Shown here: in pieces, positions 13,589 through 15,619 of the stretch
Numbering within the stretch: position 1 is the first letter of the stretch
Layout: each line of letters begins with the position of its first letter
From: Atribacterota bacterium
GTDB lineage: Bacteria > Atribacterota > Phoenicimicrobiia > Phoenicimicrobiales > Phoenicimicrobiaceae
Direction: 5' to 3'
Length of the DNA stretch: 15,619 nt
Assembly: GCA_030599445.1 (NCBI GenBank)
Contig: JAUVOA010000008.1
Span: 1-15,619, forward strand
The notes under the pieces: generated by a model
The model's input: the letters and a program-made list of their open reading frames with translations, nothing else
What the model was told of the DNA's origin: nothing
Databases searched by the model: none
Translations under genes and position numbers: made by a program

Positions 13589-14770
13589 ATGAGAACAGTA
13601 ACTTTATACGCTGACTGGCAACCTAAGCCAGATTTTAAATTAGGAACGAAGGATATTGATGGGAAACTTACTTATTTGGGAAGCAAAGTTTGGAAAAATC
13701 CGGAGATTAAAATAGTGGAGAAAGACATTCCTAAAATTGGGCCCACAGAGGTTTTAATAAAAGTTAAAGCCTGCGGAATCTGTGGTAGTGATGTCCACAT
13801 GGCTCAACCAGATGATGAGGGTTATATCTGGTATCCGGGGCTTACTGCTTTTCCGGCAACCTTAGGTCATGAATTTTCAGGAGTGGTAGTGGAGGCAGGT
13901 GAGCAAGCCATTAACAAAAGAACAGGGAAGAAATTCGAAGAAGGAGAAGCAGTAACTGCAGAAGAAATGTTCTGGTGTGCTTCTTGCCGACCCTGTGCCG
14001 ACGGTTACCCTAATCACTGTGAAAAATTACAAGAGATTGGTTTTAGTTGTGATGGTGCCTTTGCGGAATATGTTAAAGTTGATTCCCGCTATATTTGGAG
14101 TCTGGAAGAATTAAAGAGAGTTTACAAGGGTGATGACTTATTCCTGGCTGGTAGTGTAGTTGAACCTACCTCAGTAGCTTATAATGCAATGATAGAACGA
14201 GGAGGAGGGATAAGACCCGGAGATAATGCAGTAATATTAGGTGGTGGTCCCATTGGTCTTGCAGCAGTAGCTATAATGAAAAAAGCCGGAGCTTCCAATG
14301 TAATTCTCTCTGAACCTTCTGAATCAAGAGCAAAATTAGGCAAGTTGTTGGGTGCAGACCATATCATCAATCCTCTTAAAGAAAACTTTACTGAGAGAGT
14401 GTTAGACATAACCGGTGGTCTGGGAGCTAAATTATATTTGGAAGCAACCGGTTTACCTGATAAGGTCTGGGGAGATATTGAACAATCTATCTGGGAAGGT
14501 AAGATGATTAACAGCACAGTAGTAATTGTCGCCCGTTCAGATAAGAAGATTCCGGTAACCGGAGAAGTCTTCCAGGTAAGAAGGGCTTCTATCGTTGGTT
14601 CCCAGGGGCATTCCGGACACGGAACTTTCCCCCGAGTTATCAGCTCAATGGCTTCCGGAATGGACATGACTCCATTGATTACCAAAAAGATAACTTTAGA
14701 CGAAGTTCCTGAGAACATAGTCCTCCTACGAACCGATAGAACAGAATGTAAAATTACTTGTTTATTTTAA
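13589..14770 (+). CDS. iolM: scyllo-Inosose 3-dehydrogenase (zinc alcohol dehydrogenase, TM0412-like)
   Basis: A medium-chain zinc dehydrogenase of 393 residues that, in T. maritima (TM0412, about 395 residues), oxidises scyllo-inosose to 3-dehydro-scyllo-inosose with NAD. Catalytic zinc ligands are Cys65 (in ACGICGSDVH), His94 and Glu95 (GHEF), with Glu192 (VEPTSVA) nearby. Structural zinc cysteines are 130, 133, 136 and 144. The nucleotide site is GGGPIG at 218-223 (VILGGGPIGLAA). The N-terminal extension (about 40 residues before the usual start, with TLYADWQPKP) and the inserted segment after GVVVEAGE are uncommon in generic alcohol dehydrogenases and match the IolM subgroup. AGGAG precedes the ATG. 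It is followed by iolN after 31 bases, the same order as TM0412-TM0413. Confidence 0.88.
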   Translation: MRTVTLYADWQPKPDFKLGTKDIDGKLTYLGSKVWKNPEIKIVEKDIPKIGPTEVLIKVKACGICGSDVHMAQPDDEGYIWYPGLTAFPATLGHEFSGVVVEAGEQAINKRTGKKFEEGEAVTAEEMFWCASCRPCADGYPNHCEKLQEIGFSCDGAFAEYVKVDSRYIWSLEELKRVYKGDDLFLAGSVVEPTSVAYNAMIERGGGIRPGDNAVILGGGPIGLAAVAIMKKAGASNVILSEPSESRAKLGKLLGADHIINPLKENFTERVLDITGGLGAKLYLEATGLPDKVWGDIEQSIWEGKMINSTVVIVARSDKKIPVTGEVFQVRRASIVGSQGHSGHGTFPRVISSMASGMDMTPLITKKITLDEVPENIVLLRTDRTECKITCLF

Positions 14771-14801
14771 TAATTTAATTTAACGAAAAGGAGAAAATAA
14801 A

Positions 14802-15619
14802 ATGAATGATAATAAAAAATGGCTGACTACTGATTATCCTCAGATAGTGTTTGAAAATAGCCAGGTAGGCCGATTGAAAAAAGAATTATTTGATGCACCG
14901 ATGGGTAAAATAGAAGAAATACTCAAAAAATATGAAATCCCTTCTCCCCCTGAATTAGGGAAAGCGGGAAGTTATATTCAAACTACTCCCCGCATGCATG
15001 TTATTGAAAACAGACGTAAAAATGATTTTGTCTTTGTCCCTGTAGGATGTACCGAATGTCATGGTGATTATGCCAATACCGGACTCGATACTTTTATGGT
15101 CACCCAGATTTGTGAAGGAGTACGCCGTTTTATAAAAAACAGGGATGGAGTAGGCTGCAGTTTAGCTCTACCTCCTCTAAATTATGGGGGACATCCTTAT
15201 CATCACTGTGGTATGGCTGGTACTATTATTATGCCCGAAGATGTAGTTAGAGAAACTATGATCAATGTGATGTATGGACTTTGGAATGATGGTTTTCGTA
15301 AGCAGATGTGGGTGAATAATCATGGACAATTATGGATATTAGAATCTGCCATACAGGAATTTTGTAAACGCTATCAATTACCGGGTATCTATCGAGTAAT
15401 TGACTGGCATAGGTCAATTAGAGAATTCTTCATTCCTATCGACCGGAAAGATAGTCTCACTACCGATTTTATTCATGCTGATGAGGCAGAGGCATCTGTT
15501 GCCAAATTACTCTTCCCTGATATGATAGATATGAAGTATGCTGTAGACACAGAGGGTGATTCATTGTTGCCGGGAGGTCATTTTGATACCTCTGTTGACC
15601 CTTATCATCGACCTCAAGG
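14802..15619 (+). CDS. iolN: 3-Dehydro-scyllo-inosose hydrolase, creatininase family (TM0413-like), 3' end cut by window
   Basis: The first 272 codons of a creatininase-family amidohydrolase-like enzyme; the gene runs off the right edge with no stop. In T. maritima the homologue TM0413 opens the diketo-inositol ring by hydrolysis to 5-keto-L-gluconate. Visible metal-site motifs are VPVGCTECHGDYANTGLD with Glu85, His87 and Asp96, then VNNHG (171-175, usually NGHG), and HADEAEAS (225-232), which matches the creatininase HAGExETS with Glu228 as ligand. The N-terminal part (about 75 residues before the metal motif) is longer than in creatininase itself and is a trait of this subgroup. GGAG sits about eight bases before the ATG. 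Position directly after iolM supports the assignment strongly. Confidence 0.86.
   Translation, partial: MNDNKKWLTTDYPQIVFENSQVGRLKKELFDAPMGKIEEILKKYEIPSPPELGKAGSYIQTTPRMHVIENRRKNDFVFVPVGCTECHGDYANTGLDTFMVTQICEGVRRFIKNRDGVGCSLALPPLNYGGHPYHHCGMAGTIIMPEDVVRETMINVMYGLWNDGFRKQMWVNNHGQLWILESAIQEFCKRYQLPGIYRVIDWHRSIREFFIPIDRKDSLTTDFIHADEAEASVAKLLFPDMIDMKYAVDTEGDSLLPGGHFDTSVDPYHRPQ

Noticed and set aside
14179..14718. 179-codon open frame on the minus strand within iolM
   Set aside because: It lies fully inside a strongly supported zinc dehydrogenase gene, has no ribosome site and resembles no family. It is a shadow of the coding strand.

Overview
The window looks like AT-rich chromosome from a bacterial anaerobe. 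Codons ending in A/T dominate, arginine is mostly AGA, and ribosome binding sites are strong GGAGG types. The gene content resembles sugar and polyol loci of Atribacterota- or Thermotogota-like bacteria. This taxonomic guess rests on style and gene families only. All 13 genes I accept lie on the + strand. I see no rRNA, tRNA, CRISPR array, transposase or phage gene.

Region 1 (1-5260) is a sugar-uptake module. A 5' leader with foldable RNA precedes a CUT2-type ABC importer: a secreted substrate-binding protein, an RbsC-like permease and a single-domain ATPase. Next come a uroporphyrinogen-decarboxylase-like protein of the methyltransferase-related branch and a hydroxypyruvate-isomerase-like TIM barrel enzyme. 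Strong hairpins or palindromes lie between the binding protein and the permease, and between the last two genes.

Region 2 (5261-9677) opens with a 360-base non-coding stretch holding one copy of a dispersed repeat and a second structured leader. A second, unrelated ABC importer follows (binding protein, two EAA-type permeases, MalK/PotA-like ATPase). Its architecture is that of iron, polyamine, thiamine or phosphonate importers.

Region 3 (9700-15619) contains a small metallo-beta-lactamase-fold hydrolase, a PfkB-fold kinase resembling Thermotoga maritima TM0415, a second copy of the repeat, IolG (inositol 2-dehydrogenase), a LacI-family repressor, IolM (scyllo-inosose 3-dehydrogenase, TM0412-like) and the 5' part of IolN (3-dehydro-scyllo-inosose hydrolase, creatininase family, TM0413-like). 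Together they mark the alternative inositol route described for T. maritima: myo-inositol is oxidised twice and the ring is then cut hydrolytically, with no iolB/C/D/E genes.

Reading the window as a whole (inference), it encodes uptake and breakdown of inositol or an inositol derivative under a local LacI-type repressor. Two importers could bring in different forms. The UroD-like protein and the MBL hydrolase are candidates for removing a substituent (a methyl or phosphoryl group) before ring oxidation. The epimerase expected after IolN (IolO) is not clearly present and may lie beyond the right edge.
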